Shown: positions 1 to 8,543, numbered from the stretch's first letter. The stretch: 64,000 nucleotides of DNA from Nocardioides sp. HDW12B (GCF_011299595.1 NZ_CP049867.1:3348001-3412000), one strand, 5' to 3'. Numbers and translations: made by a program. Notes: generated by a model not told the origin, from the sequence alone.

Positions 1-357
1 ACCCTCGACCTCGACCTGCCCGCCCTCTGCGTCGTCGCCTCCGACAAGGAGGGCATCGGTGCCGGCAAGCGGATGCGGGTCGGCAACATCCGTGGGTCCT
101 CGGCGCTGGCCTACGAGGCCGACACCGTGCTGATGCTCAACAACAAGTTCGACGTGGTGGCGCGCCACCACCTCGTCTACGACAGCGGCAACGTCGAGCG
201 GTTCCGGCACTGGGCGGTGCTGACCGTCGAGAAGAATCGCAGCGGGCTGACCGGCGTCGACATGGAGTTCGCCAAGCGCTTCGAGCAGTCACGCTTCGAG
301 ACCCACGGGCAGCTGGTCCGCGAGAAGCTCGTCGACGAGCGGGTGTTCATCGAGTAG
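1..357 (+). CDS. DnaB-like helicase C-terminal domain protein (5' truncated)
   Basis: The frame is open from the window edge and ends at TAG, giving the last 118 residues. The segment IRGSSALAYEADTVLML lines up with the part of the DnaB RecA fold that reads roughly 'SGAIEQDADVV' in classical DnaB, and VEKNRSGLTGVDMEF matches the following 'KxRNGPxG' strand-loop, so this is the distal part of a DnaB-type P-loop ATPase core. Walker A lies outside the window. Whether it is the replicative helicase or one of the DnaB-like paralogues common in actinomycetes cannot be decided from the tail. It ends VDERVFIE, followed directly by repeat-rich DNA. Confidence 0.75.
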   Translation, partial: TLDLDLPALCVVASDKEGIGAGKRMRVGNIRGSSALAYEADTVLMLNNKFDVVARHHLVYDSGNVERFRHWAVLTVEKNRSGLTGVDMEFAKRFEQSRFETHGQLVREKLVDERVFIE

Positions 358-427
358 CTGCTCGTCCGGGGATGGCGGGTGTGATCGCCTCTCGGTGGCT
401 GGCTCGGGGTGCGGGCGCCTGCCGGAG

Positions 428-500
428 GGTGCGCGGAGGCTGGACCTGCGATCGCCCCTCGCGAGCTCGGGGCGCTCTCGGTCCTTGAGGCCGTCCGCCC
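428..500 (-). repeat. Structured intergenic repeat, copy 1
   Basis: Read on the minus strand this 73-base stretch begins GGGCGGACGGCCTCAAGGAC and ends with GCAGGTCCAGCCTCCGC. It aligns base for base with most of the copy at 688-760 and more loosely with 6157-6234. The centre can fold as a CGCCCC/GGGGCG stem around a GAGCTCGCGA loop, and the ends (GCGGA/TCCGC) are complementary. It lies in a gap of about 450 bases without a gene between the helicase tail and rplA. The function is unknown. Confidence 0.75.
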
Positions 501-511
501 ACCCTCCGTCC

Positions 512-662
512 GGTGACCGGACCCCGCGGCACCCTCACGTCGGAAACGACGCACGGACAGCCGCCCCACGTCGTCAACGACGGCTGTCCGGCTGCCTGGC
601 GTCGTCAACGACACCAGGACCGTCATGGGTCCCGCTGGGCCGGCCTCACGTCGGGGACGACG
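512..662. repeat. Cluster of CGTCGTNNACGACG hairpins and a repeated CACGTCGG motif
   Basis: The stretch holds two related blocks ending CACGTCGGAAACGACG (about 527-552) and CACGTCGGGGACGACG (about 646-662). Between them is a perfect 10-base inverted repeat, CGGACAGCCG (554-563) and CGGCTGTCCG (581-590), that encloses CACGTCGTCAACGACG. The second block starts CATGGGTCCCGCTGGGCC near 624 and resembles the two tandem units at 13702-13800. No ribosome-binding site or coding bias supports a gene here. It looks like an intergenic repeat island. Confidence 0.55.
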
Positions 663-687
663 TCGGGCGGGGTGGCCGGACGGGGCG

Positions 688-760
688 GGGGCGGATGGCC
701 TCAAGGGCCGAGAACCCTCCGAGCCTGCGAGGAGGATTCGCAGGTCCAGCCTCCGCCGCC
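688..760 (+). repeat. Structured intergenic repeat, copy 2
   Basis: This is the same element as 428-500 but on the plus strand, beginning GGGCGGATGGCCTCAAGGGC and ending GCAGGTCCAGCCTCCGCC. Its central stem is CCTCC/GGAGG where copy 1 has CGCCCC/GGGGCG, so both sides of the helix changed together while the loop (GAGCCTGCGA against GAGCTCGCGA) and flanks stayed the same. Together with copy 1 it forms a widely spaced inverted pair around the island at 512-662. Confidence 0.75.
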
Positions 761-808
761 GTCGCGGGAGGCGACCCCGGCCGACGTCGCGCACACCCCC
801 GGGACGCG

Positions 809-843
809 ACGACGGCCCCGAGCGCAGTGCTCGGGGCCGTCGT
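809..843 (-). terminator. Terminator hairpin after rplA
   Basis: ACGACGGCCCCGAGC (809-823) and GCTCGGGGCCGTCGT (829-843) form a perfect 15-bp stem with a 5-base loop. The hairpin begins 15 bases after the rplA stop on the minus strand. No U-tract follows, which is usual for actinobacterial hairpin terminators. Confidence 0.85.
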
Positions 844-858
844 TCAGGGTGCGGAGCC

Positions 859-1572
859 TCAGGCCTCGTCGGCCTCGGTGAGGTTGCGCGTGCGGTTCGG
901 GTCGACCGGGATGCCCGGGCCCATCGTGGTGGAGACGGTCACCTTGCGGATGTAGCGGCCCTTGGAGCTGGCCGGCTTGAGCCGCAGCACCTCGTCGAGC
1001 GCGGCGGCGTAGTTCTCCGCGAGCTGGGTCTCGGTGAAGGAGGCCTTGCCGACGATGAAGTGCAGGTTGGCGTGACGGTCCACGCGGAACTCGATCTTGC
1101 CGCCCTTGATGTCGTTGACGGCCTTGGCGACGTCCATGGTGACGGTGCCGGTCTTGGGGTTCGGCATGAGGCCGCGGGGGCCGAGCACCTTGCCCAGACG
1201 GGCGAGCTTGCCCATCATGTCGGGGGTCGCGACCGCGGCGTCGAAGTCGAGCCAGCCGCCCTGGACCTTCTCGATCATGTCGTCGCCACCGACGAAGTCG
1301 GCGCCGGCCTCACGGGCGGCCTCGGCCTTGTCACCGTTGGCGAAGACGACCACGCGGGCGGTCTTGCCGGTGCCGTGGGGCAGGTTGACGGTGCCGCGGA
1401 CCATCTGGTCGGCCTTGCGCGGGTCGACACCCAGGCGCATGGCGACGTCGACGGTCTCGTCGAACTTCTTCTTGCTCGCCGTCTTGGCCATCGTGATGGC
1501 GGTCAGCGGCGAGTAGAGCTGGTCGGTGTCGACGCCCTTGGCGGCCTCGCGGTAGGTCTTGCTGCGCTGCAT
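859..1572 (-). CDS. rplA: 50S ribosomal protein L1
   Basis: L1 forms the mobile L1 stalk near the ribosomal E site and, in bacteria studied, represses its own operon by binding its mRNA. The 237-residue product has the full family length. It carries the signature region [16 protein letters not shown] and the start [12 protein letters not shown] typical of actinobacterial L1. It lies 138 bases downstream of rplK and is followed by a strong terminator hairpin at 809-843, so rplK-rplA form the end of the transcription unit. Start ATG at 1572. Confidence 0.97.
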   Translation of the reverse strand: MQRSKTYREAAKGVDTDQLYSPLTAITMAKTASKKKFDETVDVAMRLGVDPRKADQMVRGTVNLPHGTGKTARVVVFANGDKAEAAREAGADFVGGDDMIEKVQGGWLDFDAAVATPDMMGKLARLGKVLGPRGLMPNPKTGTVTMDVAKAVNDIKGGKIEFRVDRHANLHFIVGKASFTETQLAENYAAALDEVLRLKPASSKGRYIRKVTVSTTMGPGIPVDPNRTRNLTEADEA

Positions 1573-1710
1573 GGTCTGGTTCCTCTCACCAGGTCGTGGT
1601 CAACGGCCGCAGAGCGGGCCTGCCACTGATCTCTCCCCGACGCAGGGTCGCGCCGGAGTCGTGCGGGTCGTGCGTGCCGGCCGGAGCCGGAGGGGTTCAG
1701 CGCCGGGGGT

Positions 1711-2145
1711 TCAGCCCTCGACGGTGACACCCATGGAGCGGGCGGTGCCCTCGACGATCTTCATCGCGGCGTCGATGTCGCGCGCGTTGAGGTCGGGCAT
1801 CTTGCCCTCGGCGATCTCGCGCACCTGGTCCTTGGTCAGCTTGCCGACCTTCTCCTTGTGCGGGACGCCGGAGCCCTTGGACAGGCCGGCGGCCTTCTTG
1901 ATGAGCTCGGCGGCCGGGGGCGTCTTGGTGACGAAGGTGAAGCTGCGGTCCTCGTAGATGGTGATCTCGACGGGGATGACCTGGCCGCGCTGCTGCTCGG
2001 TGGCGGCGTTGTAGGCCTTGCAGAACTCCATGATGTTGACGCCGTGGGGGCCGAGGGCCGTACCCACCGGGGGCGCGGGGGTGGCCGCGCCGGCGTTCAG
2101 CTGCACCTTGACGAGTGCGGCGATCTTCTTCTTCTTCGGAGGCAT
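1711..2145 (-). CDS. rplK: 50S ribosomal protein L11
   Basis: L11 is part of the GTPase-associated centre of the large subunit, binding 23S rRNA and contacting elongation factors. The protein has 144 residues. The N-terminal domain shows [15 protein letters not shown]-type sequence (here [19 protein letters not shown]), with the proline-rich switch that thiostrepton-type drugs contact, and the C-terminal RNA-binding domain shows [12 protein letters not shown] at its end. It starts [13 protein letters not shown], a lysine-rich lead common in actinomycetes. The 111-base gap upstream, after nusG, holds short degenerate repeats of TGCTGGGTCGTG. Confidence 0.97.
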   Translation of the reverse strand: MPPKKKKIAALVKVQLNAGAATPAPPVGTALGPHGVNIMEFCKAYNAATEQQRGQVIPVEITIYEDRSFTFVTKTPPAAELIKKAAGLSKGSGVPHKEKVGKLTKDQVREIAEGKMPDLNARDIDAAMKIVEGTARSMGVTVEG

Positions 2146-2256
2146 TGCTCTCTTCTCTCTCTCGTGGTCATCGCGGGGGTTGGGCCCCTGCCACTACCTA
2201 CTGGGTGCTGGGTCGTGCTGGGTGGTGCGCGGTGGTGCTGGGTCGTGCGGGCCTGC

Positions 2257-3198
2257 TCAGACCTTCTGGATCTGGCTGAAGCTGAGCTCGACCGGGGTCT
2301 CACGACCGAAGATCTCGACGAGGGCCTTGACCCGCTGCGACTCTGCGTTGATCTCGGTGATCGTCGCGTGGAGCGTGGCGAACGGGCCGTCGACGACCAT
2401 GACGGAGTCGGAGACGTCGAAGTCGGCGACCTCGACCTTCTTCTTCGTCGGGGTCTGGGCGGTGCCCCCGCCGCTGGCGGCGGCCTCGGACTGCTCCGCG
2501 GCGGCGACCACGGCGGGTGCGAGCATCTTCTCGACCTCGTCGAGGCTCAGCGGCACGGGCTGCTGGCTGTGGCCGACGAACCCGGTGACCGACGGGGTGT
2601 GTCGCACGGCGGCCCACGACTCGTCGGTGAGGTCCATGCGCACGAGGACGTAGCCGGGGAGGACGGTACGACGCACCAGCTTGCGCTGGCCGTTCTTGAT
2701 CTCCGCGACCTCCTCGGTCGGGACGACCACCTCGTGGATGTAGTCCTCCATGTTGAGCGAGGTGATGCGGCTCTCCAGGTTGGTCTTCACCCGGTTCTCC
2801 ATGCCGGAGTAGGTGTGGACCACGAACCAGTCGCCGAACTTGTTGCGCAGGGTCTCGCGGAACTCCTCCAGCGGGTCCACGACGACGTCCTCGACGTCCT
2901 CGTCGACCGCCACGGCGGCGTTGTCGTCGAGGTCGCCCTCGAACTCGGGGGTCGCGTCCGCCAGGTCGGCGGCGGTGGCGGCGAGGCCGCCCTCACCCTC
3001 GGCGGCGAGGTCGGCCGGGTCGTCGTCGGCCTCGTCGGCCTCGGTCGCGGGAGCGTCGGCGAGGATGTCCTCGGCGATCTCCTCGGCGGACACTCCGGCG
3101 GGGTCGGCCTCGGCCTCGGTGACGGCGTCGACCTCCTCGATCACGCCGTCCGCCGAGTCGTCAACGGACTCGGGCTGTTCGTCGTACGGCTGCGACAC
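2257..3198 (-). CDS. nusG: Transcription termination/antitermination factor NusG
   Basis: NusG binds RNA polymerase beta' through its NGN domain and links it to Rho or to ribosomal S10 through its KOW domain. The conserved part starts near residue 115 ([20 protein letters not shown]), continues through [16 protein letters not shown] and the glycine- and valine-rich [12 protein letters not shown], and ends in a KOW domain ([21 protein letters not shown]). The first ~110 residues are an acidic, low-complexity extension rich in Asp, Glu and Ala, longer than the roughly 180-residue Escherichia coli protein; such extensions are common in actinomycetes. Start GTG at 3198. It lies 91 bases after secE. 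Confidence 0.96.
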   Translation of the reverse strand: MSQPYDEQPESVDDSADGVIEEVDAVTEAEADPAGVSAEEIAEDILADAPATEADEADDDPADLAAEGEGGLAATAADLADATPEFEGDLDDNAAVAVDEDVEDVVVDPLEEFRETLRNKFGDWFVVHTYSGMENRVKTNLESRITSLNMEDYIHEVVVPTEEVAEIKNGQRKLVRRTVLPGYVLVRMDLTDESWAAVRHTPSVTGFVGHSQQPVPLSLDEVEKMLAPAVVAAAEQSEAAASGGGTAQTPTKKKVEVADFDVSDSVMVVDGPFATLHATITEINAESQRVKALVEIFGRETPVELSFSQIQKV

Positions 3199-3289
3199 GG
3201 TTGTCAGTCACCTTCATTCGATCGGGATCGGGCGCGGGGCCCGTCGTTGGCGGCTCCGGACGGAGCGGCGTACGTCGTCAGCCTCTCGC

Positions 3290-3517
3290 CTAGGCGAAGA
3301 GGGCGAACATCAGCTTGCCGAAGCCCAGGTCGAGCAGGGAGACCAGCGTCATGACCACGACCACGAACACCAGCACGACCCAGAAGTAGGTCACGAGCTG
3401 CTGCCGCGTGGGCCACACGACCTTGCGGAGCTCGGCCACGACCTGGCGCAGGAAGAGCGAGAGACGGGTGATCGGGTTGCCGCGACGTTCCTGCTGTGAC
3501 ACGGACTGGTCCGTCAC
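3290..3517 (-). CDS. secE: Preprotein translocase subunit SecE
   Basis: SecE clamps SecY in the membrane-embedded translocon. The 75-residue product is the short, single-span form: an amphipathic stretch (RLSLFLRQVVAELRKVVWPTR) containing the conserved ELRKVVWP motif, followed by one membrane helix (about residues 43-66). The order tRNA-Trp, secE, nusG, rplK, rplA is the conserved bacterial arrangement. Start GTG at 3517. Confidence 0.95.
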   Translation of the reverse strand: MTDQSVSQQERRGNPITRLSLFLRQVVAELRKVVWPTRQQLVTYFWVVLVFVVVVMTLVSLLDLGFGKLMFALFA

Positions 3518-3581
3518 CGCTGATCACACCCTCTCGTTCTGTCTGTCGGTCCTGTGGGTCCTGCTGGTCACGCTGGATCTG

Positions 3582-3654
3582 CAGGGCACGAGGGACTTGA
3601 ACCCCCAACCTTCGGTTTTGGAGACCGATGCTCTGCCAGTTGAGCTAGTGCCCT
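3582..3654 (-). tRNA. tRNA-Trp (CCA)
   Basis: On the minus strand a 73-base cloverleaf folds with acceptor AGGGCAC/GTGCCCT, D-arm TAGCTCAACTGGCAGAGCA, anticodon stem TCGGT/ACCGA enclosing the loop CTCCAAA (anticodon CCA) and T-arm GGGGGTTCAAGTCCCTC. The discriminator is G and CCA is not encoded. It sits just upstream of secE. A TAGACT-like -10 box is visible upstream at 3731-3736 on the minus strand. Confidence 0.95.
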
Positions 3655-3824
3655 CCGGTGGCACCTGCCCCGGGCCGCGGCCCACGTGGTCGAGGGCATG
3701 ACGATCAAGGGTGTGAACCACCAGTCCGGGAGTCTACGGGGAAGGCTGTGGCGAAGTCGAACCGAGGCGGACCATCCCGCGAACCGCCCTGCACACCCCA
3801 CGGTACGGATGGAACGATGGGCCC

Positions 3825-5042
3825 ATGACTGCCGACCGTCCCGCCTCCACCCCCGCCCGCATCTCCGCCCGCGTCGGCGGCATCGCCGAGTCCGCGACGC
3901 TGGCGGTCGACGCCAAGGCCAAGGCCCTGAAGGCCGAGGGCCGGCCGGTGATCGGCTTCGGGGCCGGCGAGCCGGACTTCCCCACCCCGCCCTACATCGT
4001 CGAGGCGGCGGTGGCGGCCTGCTCGCAGCCGGCGAACCACCGCTACACCCCGGCCGGCGGCCTGCCGGACCTCAAGAAGGCGATCGCGGCGAAGACCGCC
4101 CGGGACTCGGGCTACCAGGTGGAGCCGGCGCAGGTGCTCGTGACCAACGGCGGCAAGCAGGCCGTCTACGAGGCCTTCGCGACCCTGCTCGACCCGGGCG
4201 ACGAGGTCGTGCTCCCGGCCCCCTACTGGACGACCTACCCCGAGGCGATCCGGCTGGCCGGTGGCGTCCCCGTCGAGGTGCTGGCCGACGAGACCCAGGA
4301 CTACCTCGTCACCGTCGAGCAGCTCGAGGCCGCCCGGTCCGAGCGCACGAAGGTGCTGCTGTTCTGCTCGCCCTCCAACCCCACCGGGTCGGTCTACCCG
4401 CGCGAGCAGGTCGAGGCGATCGGCCGCTGGGCCCTCGAGCACGGCATCTGGGTGGTCACCGACGAGATCTACGAGCACCTGACCTACGACGGCGTGCGCG
4501 CCGAGTCGATGCCGGTCATGGTGCCCGAGCTCGCCGACACCTGCGTGGTGCTCAACGGCGTGGCGAAGACCTACGCCATGACCGGCTGGCGCGTGGGCTG
4601 GCTCATCGGCCCGACCGACGTGGTCAAGGCGGCGACCAACCTGCAGTCGCACGCCACCTCCAACGTCGCCAACGTCTCGCAGCGGGCTGCGATCGCCGCG
4701 CTCGAGGGCGACCTGACCGCGGTCGACGAGATGAAGGTGGCCTTCGACCGCCGTCGTCGTCGCATCGTGGAGATGCTCAACGAGATCGACGGGGTGCTCT
4801 GCCCCGAGCCGAAGGGCGCGTTCTACGTCTACCCCTCGGTCAAGGGTCTGCTGGGCCGGGAGGTCGCGGGCCGCACCGCGACGACCACGACCGAGCTGGC
4901 CGAGATCATCCTGGAGGCCGCCGAGGTGGCGGTCGTGCCCGGTGAGGCCTTCGGCTCCCCCGGCTACCTCCGGCTGTCCTACGCGCTGGGCGACGACGAC
5001 CTGGTCGAGGGCGTCAGCCGGCTGCAGAAGCTCTTCGGCTGA
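3825..5042 (+). CDS. aspC: PLP-dependent aminotransferase (aspartate aminotransferase family)
   Basis: This is a class I/II fold-type I aminotransferase of 405 residues, the usual length for subgroup Ib aspartate aminotransferases. [15 protein letters not shown] begins the N-terminal arm, [11 protein letters not shown] carries the conserved NPTG loop, and [12 protein letters not shown] holds the PLP-ring Asp and Tyr. The PLP lysine is K248 in [15 protein letters not shown], and RLSYA near the end carries the substrate carboxylate-binding arginine. It probably transfers amino groups between aspartate or a similar amino acid and 2-oxoglutarate. The exact substrate cannot be read from sequence. 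The gene ends 17 bases before the deaminase, suggesting co-transcription. Confidence 0.88.
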   Translation: MTADRPASTPARISARVGGIAESATLAVDAKAKALKAEGRPVIGFGAGEPDFPTPPYIVEAAVAACSQPANHRYTPAGGLPDLKKAIAAKTARDSGYQVEPAQVLVTNGGKQAVYEAFATLLDPGDEVVLPAPYWTTYPEAIRLAGGVPVEVLADETQDYLVTVEQLEAARSERTKVLLFCSPSNPTGSVYPREQVEAIGRWALEHGIWVVTDEIYEHLTYDGVRAESMPVMVPELADTCVVLNGVAKTYAMTGWRVGWLIGPTDVVKAATNLQSHATSNVANVSQRAAIAALEGDLTAVDEMKVAFDRRRRRIVEMLNEIDGVLCPEPKGAFYVYPSVKGLLGREVAGRTATTTTELAEIILEAAEVAVVPGEAFGSPGYLRLSYALGDDDLVEGVSRLQKLFG

Positions 5043-5059
5043 GCCGGGCCGGCCGCAGC

Positions 5060-6115
5060 GTGCCCGCCCCCGACACCGGTCCGGCTCCCGAGGACGCCGG
5101 GCGGGAGCGGCGCGACCTCAGCACGCTGCCCAAGGCTCATCTGCACCTGCACTTCACCGGCTCGATGCGCCACGGCACGCTGGTCGAGCTCGCCGAGCGC
5201 GACGGTGTCGTGCTGCCCGAGGCGCTGGTCGACGACTGGCCGCCGCAGCTGTCGGCAGCCGACGAGAAGGGCTGGTTCCGCTTCCAGCGGCTCTACGACG
5301 TCGCCCGGTCGGTGCTGCGCACGGAGGACGACGTACGCCGGCTGGTGCGCGAGGCCGCCGAGGACGACGCCCGTGACGGTGGTCGCTGGCTGGAGCTGCA
5401 GGTCGATCCCAGCGGGTACGCCGCGAAGTTCGGCGGGATCACGGCGATGACCGAGCTGGTGCTCGACGCGGCCCGCGACGCCGCCGCCACCACCGGTGTC
5501 GGCATCGGCATCGTGGTGGCCGCCAACCGCACCCGCCACCCCCTCGACGCCCGCACCCTGGCCCGCCTCGCCGTGCAGTACGCCGACGCGGGGGTCGTCG
5601 GCTTCGGGCTGTCCAACGACGAGCGCCGGGGCGACACCCGCGACTTCGCCCGGGCGTTCCGCATCGCCCGCGACGCCGGGCTGCGGGCCTTCCCCCACGC
5701 CGGGGAGCTCGTCGGGCCCGCCAACATCCGGGTCGCGGTCGAGGAGCTCGGCGCCGACCGGCTCGGGCACGGCGTACGGGCGGCGGAGGACCCGGCGCTG
5801 CTCGCGCACCTCGTGCAGCGGGGCGTGGCGCTCGAGGTGTGCCCGACGTCCAACGTCTCCCTGGGCGTCTACTCCGACCTGACGTCGGTCCCGTTGCCGA
5901 CCCTGCTGGCCGCCGGTGCGACGGTGGCGCTGGGCGCCGACGACCCGCTGCTGTTCGGCTCACGACTGGTGGGCCAGTACGCCGCCATGCGGGCCGCCCA
6001 CGACCTCGACGACGCCACCCTCGCCGAGCTGGCGCGGATGTCGGTCCGCGCCTCCAGCGCCCCCGACTCGCTCAAGACCGAGCTCCTCGCCGCCGTCGAC
6101 GCCTGGCTCACCTGA
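5060..6115 (+). CDS. add: Adenosine deaminase family protein
   Basis: A metal-dependent amidohydrolase of 351 residues, expected to deaminate adenosine or a related purine. Zinc ligands appear as HLHLH (H29, H31), FPHAGELVG supplies the next His and the catalytic Glu, DRLGHGVRA the catalytic His, and LGADDPLLFG the terminal Asp pair. The usual HLDGA after the first metal motif is HFTGS here, so the aspartate that contacts the ribose 5'-hydroxyl in animal adenosine deaminase is a threonine; substrate preference may differ. Start GTG at 5060, 17 bases after the aminotransferase. It converges on murB across a large palindrome. Confidence 0.87.
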   Translation: MPAPDTGPAPEDAGRERRDLSTLPKAHLHLHFTGSMRHGTLVELAERDGVVLPEALVDDWPPQLSAADEKGWFRFQRLYDVARSVLRTEDDVRRLVREAAEDDARDGGRWLELQVDPSGYAAKFGGITAMTELVLDAARDAAATTGVGIGIVVAANRTRHPLDARTLARLAVQYADAGVVGFGLSNDERRGDTRDFARAFRIARDAGLRAFPHAGELVGPANIRVAVEELGADRLGHGVRAAEDPALLAHLVQRGVALEVCPTSNVSLGVYSDLTSVPLPTLLAAGATVALGADDPLLFGSRLVGQYAAMRAAHDLDDATLAELARMSVRASSAPDSLKTELLAAVDAWLT

Positions 6116-6136
6116 GCCCCCTCGACGCCCCCTCGC

Positions 6137-6254
6137 GCGGTGGTGCCGCGGCGCCGGGTGGTGCGGACGGCCTCAAGCGCCGAGGAGCCACGGAGCTCGC
6201 TCCGGGGCTGCCGAGGTGCAGCCTCCGCACCACCCAGAGCCGCGGCACCACCGC
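6137..6254. repeat. Large nested palindrome holding structured repeat copy 3
   Basis: Outer arms GCGGTGGTGCCGCGGC (6137-6152) and GCCGCGGCACCACCGC (6239-6254) are perfect 16-base complements, and inner arms GGTGGTGCGGA (from 6157) and TCCGCACCACC (to 6234) are perfect 11-base complements. The core (6157-6234) is a third, more diverged copy of the element at 428-500 and 688-760, sharing GCGGACGGCCTCAAG and CAGCCTCCGC. Sitting between the convergent add and murB genes, it could terminate transcription from both sides. Confidence 0.75.
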
Positions 6255-6285
6255 CGACGCACGCGTCGAGGGACCGAGGAGCCCC

Positions 6286-7356
6286 TCAGAGGGTGCAGGC
6301 GACGAGGACGGGCTCGTTCTCGAGGGTGACGCCGAAACGCTCGCGGACGCCGTCACGGACCTCACGGGCCAGCGCCAGGAGCGCCTCGGTGGTGCCGTCG
6401 CCGCGGTTGGTCAGGGCGAGCGGGTGCTTGGTGGACAGCGAGACACCGGTGCCCCGGTCGAGGCCGTGCCCCTTGCCGAAGCCGGCGTGGTCGATGAGCC
6501 AGGCGGCGCTGGTCTTCACCCGACCGTCCGGCTGCTCGAAGGCGGGCGCCCCCTCGGGCACCGCGTCGGCGTCGAGCACCGGGTTGGTGAAGAAGGAGCC
6601 GGCCGACCAGGTGTCGTGGTCGGCGGCGTCGAGCAGCATCCCCTTCGAGGCGCGCAGGCCCCGGACGGCGGCCACGACGTCGGCCGCAGGGGCGCGCTGT
6701 CCCACCTCGACTCCGAGCGTGCGCGCCAGCTCGGCGTACCGCACGGGTGCGCCGAGGTCGCCGAACCGGAGCTGGAAGGTCACGGTGAGCACGACGAAGC
6801 GGCCGGGCTCCGCCTTGAAGCGGCTGGTGCGGTAGCCGAAGCCGCAGTCGCCGGGGAACATCGTGCGGACCCGCCCCTCGGCGCGGTCCCACACCCGGAC
6901 CCGGGCGACCGTGTCGGCCACCTCCTGGCCGTAGGCGCCGACGTTCTGGATCGGGGTCGCGCCGACCTTGCCGGGGATGCCCGTCATCGCCTCGATGCCG
7001 ATCCAGCCCTCGGAGACGGCGCGGTCGACGAGGTCGTCCCACACCTCCCCCGCCTGCACGGTGACGAACGCCCCGCCGCAGGTGTCGCCCTCGACCTCGA
7101 CGCCGCTGGTGGCGACCTCGAGCACGGTGCCGTCGAAGCCGTCGTCGGCCACGACCAGGTTGCTGCCGCCGCCGAGGACCAGCAGCGGGTCACCGCCGGC
7201 GTCCGCGGTGCGGGCGGCGTCGAGCAGGCCCGCCTCGTCGGTCGCGCGCGTCCAGGCCCGGGCAGGACCGCCCAGCCGCAGCGTGGTGCGGTCCGCCAGC
7301 CGGTGCCCCGCACCGGAGGCGGACGAGGGCGCGGCGGTCGGGGCCGGTTCAGTCAC
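6286..7356 (-). CDS. murB: UDP-N-acetylmuramate dehydrogenase
   Basis: MurB reduces UDP-GlcNAc-enolpyruvate to UDP-MurNAc with NADPH and FAD, the second committed step of peptidoglycan synthesis. The 356-residue product shows the FAD-binding VLGGGSNLVVADDG and GIPGKVGATPIQNVGAYGQE, the proton-donor serine in SAGSFFTNPVL, and the C-terminal ENEPVLVAC with the conserved Glu. Length and the GSFFTNP segment fit the type I enzyme. I place the start at GTG 7356 (VTEPAPTAAPSS), overlapping the stop of the preceding dehydratase gene; an in-frame extension upstream would run through that gene. Confidence 0.93.
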   Translation of the reverse strand: MTEPAPTAAPSSASGAGHRLADRTTLRLGGPARAWTRATDEAGLLDAARTADAGGDPLLVLGGGSNLVVADDGFDGTVLEVATSGVEVEGDTCGGAFVTVQAGEVWDDLVDRAVSEGWIGIEAMTGIPGKVGATPIQNVGAYGQEVADTVARVRVWDRAEGRVRTMFPGDCGFGYRTSRFKAEPGRFVVLTVTFQLRFGDLGAPVRYAELARTLGVEVGQRAPAADVVAAVRGLRASKGMLLDAADHDTWSAGSFFTNPVLDADAVPEGAPAFEQPDGRVKTSAAWLIDHAGFGKGHGLDRGTGVSLSTKHPLALTNRGDGTTEALLALAREVRDGVRERFGVTLENEPVLVACTL

Positions 7357-7783
7357 CGGCGGGGATCCGCAGGACCGCCTTGGGCATCCCGAGGACCTTC
7401 TCGTCGCCGCAGCGGACGTCGAGCGTGACGGCGACCCGGTCGTCCTCGACGGAGGAGACCGTGCCGGAGACGCGGACGGTGACGCCCTCGTCGTCATCGG
7501 GTACGACGACGGGCTTGGTGAACTTGCAGCCCACCTCGACGACCCGGCCGGGCCCACCGGCCCAGGTGTCGAGGGCGCGGGCCACCAGCGCCATCGTGTA
7601 CATCCCGTGCGCGATCACGCCCGGCAGACCGACCGAGGTGGCCACGCGCTCGGACCAGTGGATCGGGTTCCGGTCGCCGCTGGCCCCGGTGTAGCGGACC
7701 AGGTCGGCGCGCGTGACGACGTACTCCTGGGGGGCGAGCTCGGCCCCCTTCTCGGCGCCCTGCAGGCCGGTCACCGCGGTCAC
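7349..7783 (-). CDS. MaoC/HadB-like hot-dog dehydratase
   Basis: A 144-residue single hot-dog protein with the hydratase 2 signature: ASGDRNPIHWSERVA supplies the catalytic Asp and His, followed by GLPGVIAHGMYTMALVAR. It matches the HadB type of (3R)-hydroxyacyl-thioester dehydratase subunit, which in mycobacteria pairs with HadA in the FAS-II elongation cycle. The upstream gene (7780-8175) overlaps it by ATGA and looks like the HadA partner. In an organism presumed to lack mycolic acids, the heterodimer's acyl substrate is uncertain. It overlaps murB downstream, so all three are co-transcribed. Confidence 0.85.
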   Translation of the reverse strand: MTAVTGLQGAEKGAELAPQEYVVTRADLVRYTGASGDRNPIHWSERVATSVGLPGVIAHGMYTMALVARALDTWAGGPGRVVEVGCKFTKPVVVPDDDEGVTVRVSGTVSSVEDDRVAVTLDVRCGDEKVLGMPKAVLRIPAGD

Positions 7784-8175
7784 CGGTGCACCAGCACGGC
7801 GCGGGCCGTGACGACCGGGGTGCCGTCGCTGTCGGTGATCTCGCTGCGGGTGCCGATGATGTCGGCGCCGCCGATCTGCCGCAGCGAGTCGACGGTCAGC
7901 TCGGCGCTCAGGCGGTCTCCGGCGACGACGGGCCGGTGGTAGGTGAAGCGCTGCTCGCCGTGGATGACGTTGTGCAGCGAGATGCCGACCGAGGGGTCCT
8001 CCATCAGGCCGGTCATCGCCGCGAAGGCCACCACGATCGGGAAGGTCGCGGGTGCGGGGCCGCCCTCCCAGGAGCCACCGGTCGCGGCGGCGAACTCGGC
8101 GATCCGCTCCTCGGTGACGAGGTAGGGATCGGTGGGCGGGAACGTGCGTCCGGCCAGGGACTCGTCGACTGCCAT
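7780..8175 (-). CDS. MaoC N-terminal-type (HadA-like) dehydratase subunit
   Basis: This 131-residue hot-dog protein begins with AGRTFPPTDPYLVTEERIAEFAAATG and continues with PTFPIVVAF-like sequence (PATFPIVVAFAAMTGLM) and the QRFTYHRPVVAGDRL strand typical of the FAS1-like/MaoC-N dehydratase domain. Subunits of this type lack the hydratase motif and bind the acyl chain next to a HadB-type partner, which is encoded immediately downstream with a 4-base overlap. The order rpmG, hadA-like, hadB-like parallels the mycobacterial rpmG2-hadABC region. Start ATG at 8175. Confidence 0.83.
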   Translation of the reverse strand: MAVDESLAGRTFPPTDPYLVTEERIAEFAAATGGSWEGGPAPATFPIVVAFAAMTGLMEDPSVGISLHNVIHGEQRFTYHRPVVAGDRLSAELTVDSLRQIGGADIIGTRSEITDSDGTPVVTARAVLVHR

Positions 8176-8267
8176 GCGCCGACGCTACCGCCGGGAGCGG
8201 AGAAGCACGAAGCGGCGCCTCCTCGGTGAGAGGAGACGCCGCTTCGGGTGTCAGGGTGCGCCCGCGG

Positions 8268-8438
8268 TCAGCGGGTCTCCTTGTGGGAGGTGTGGGTGCG
8301 GCAGCGCGGGCAGAACTTCTTCATGTCCAAGCGATCCGGGTCGTTGCGCCGGTTCTTCTTGGTGATGTAGTTGCGCTCCTTGCACTCCGTGCACGCCAAG
8401 GTGATCTTGGGGCGGACGTCACTGCTCTTGCTGGCCAC
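8268..8438 (-). CDS. rpmG: 50S ribosomal protein L33
   Basis: A 56-residue protein with [13 protein letters not shown] and [18 protein letters not shown], i.e. two CxxC pairs that make this the zinc-binding (C+) form of L33. The start is GTG at 8438 ([11 protein letters not shown]); the longer in-frame reading runs into the upstream tRNA. The hadA-like gene lies 92 bases downstream and tRNA-Met 105 bases upstream. Confidence 0.95.
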   Translation of the reverse strand: MASKSSDVRPKITLACTECKERNYITKKNRRNDPDRLDMKKFCPRCRTHTSHKETR

Positions 8439-8543
8439 GATGTGCCTCTTCTTCTGGTCGCCGGTCTGCTTCCAGTCTGCCGCACCACGCCAGGCCCCTC
8501 CAAATGGAGCGGCTGCGCTGCGATCCGACTGCGTGTGGTCGAG

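Noticed and set aside
358-808. Several open frames in the gap after the helicase tail
   Set aside because: Low-complexity Arg/Pro/Ser translations with no ribosome site, explained by repeats.
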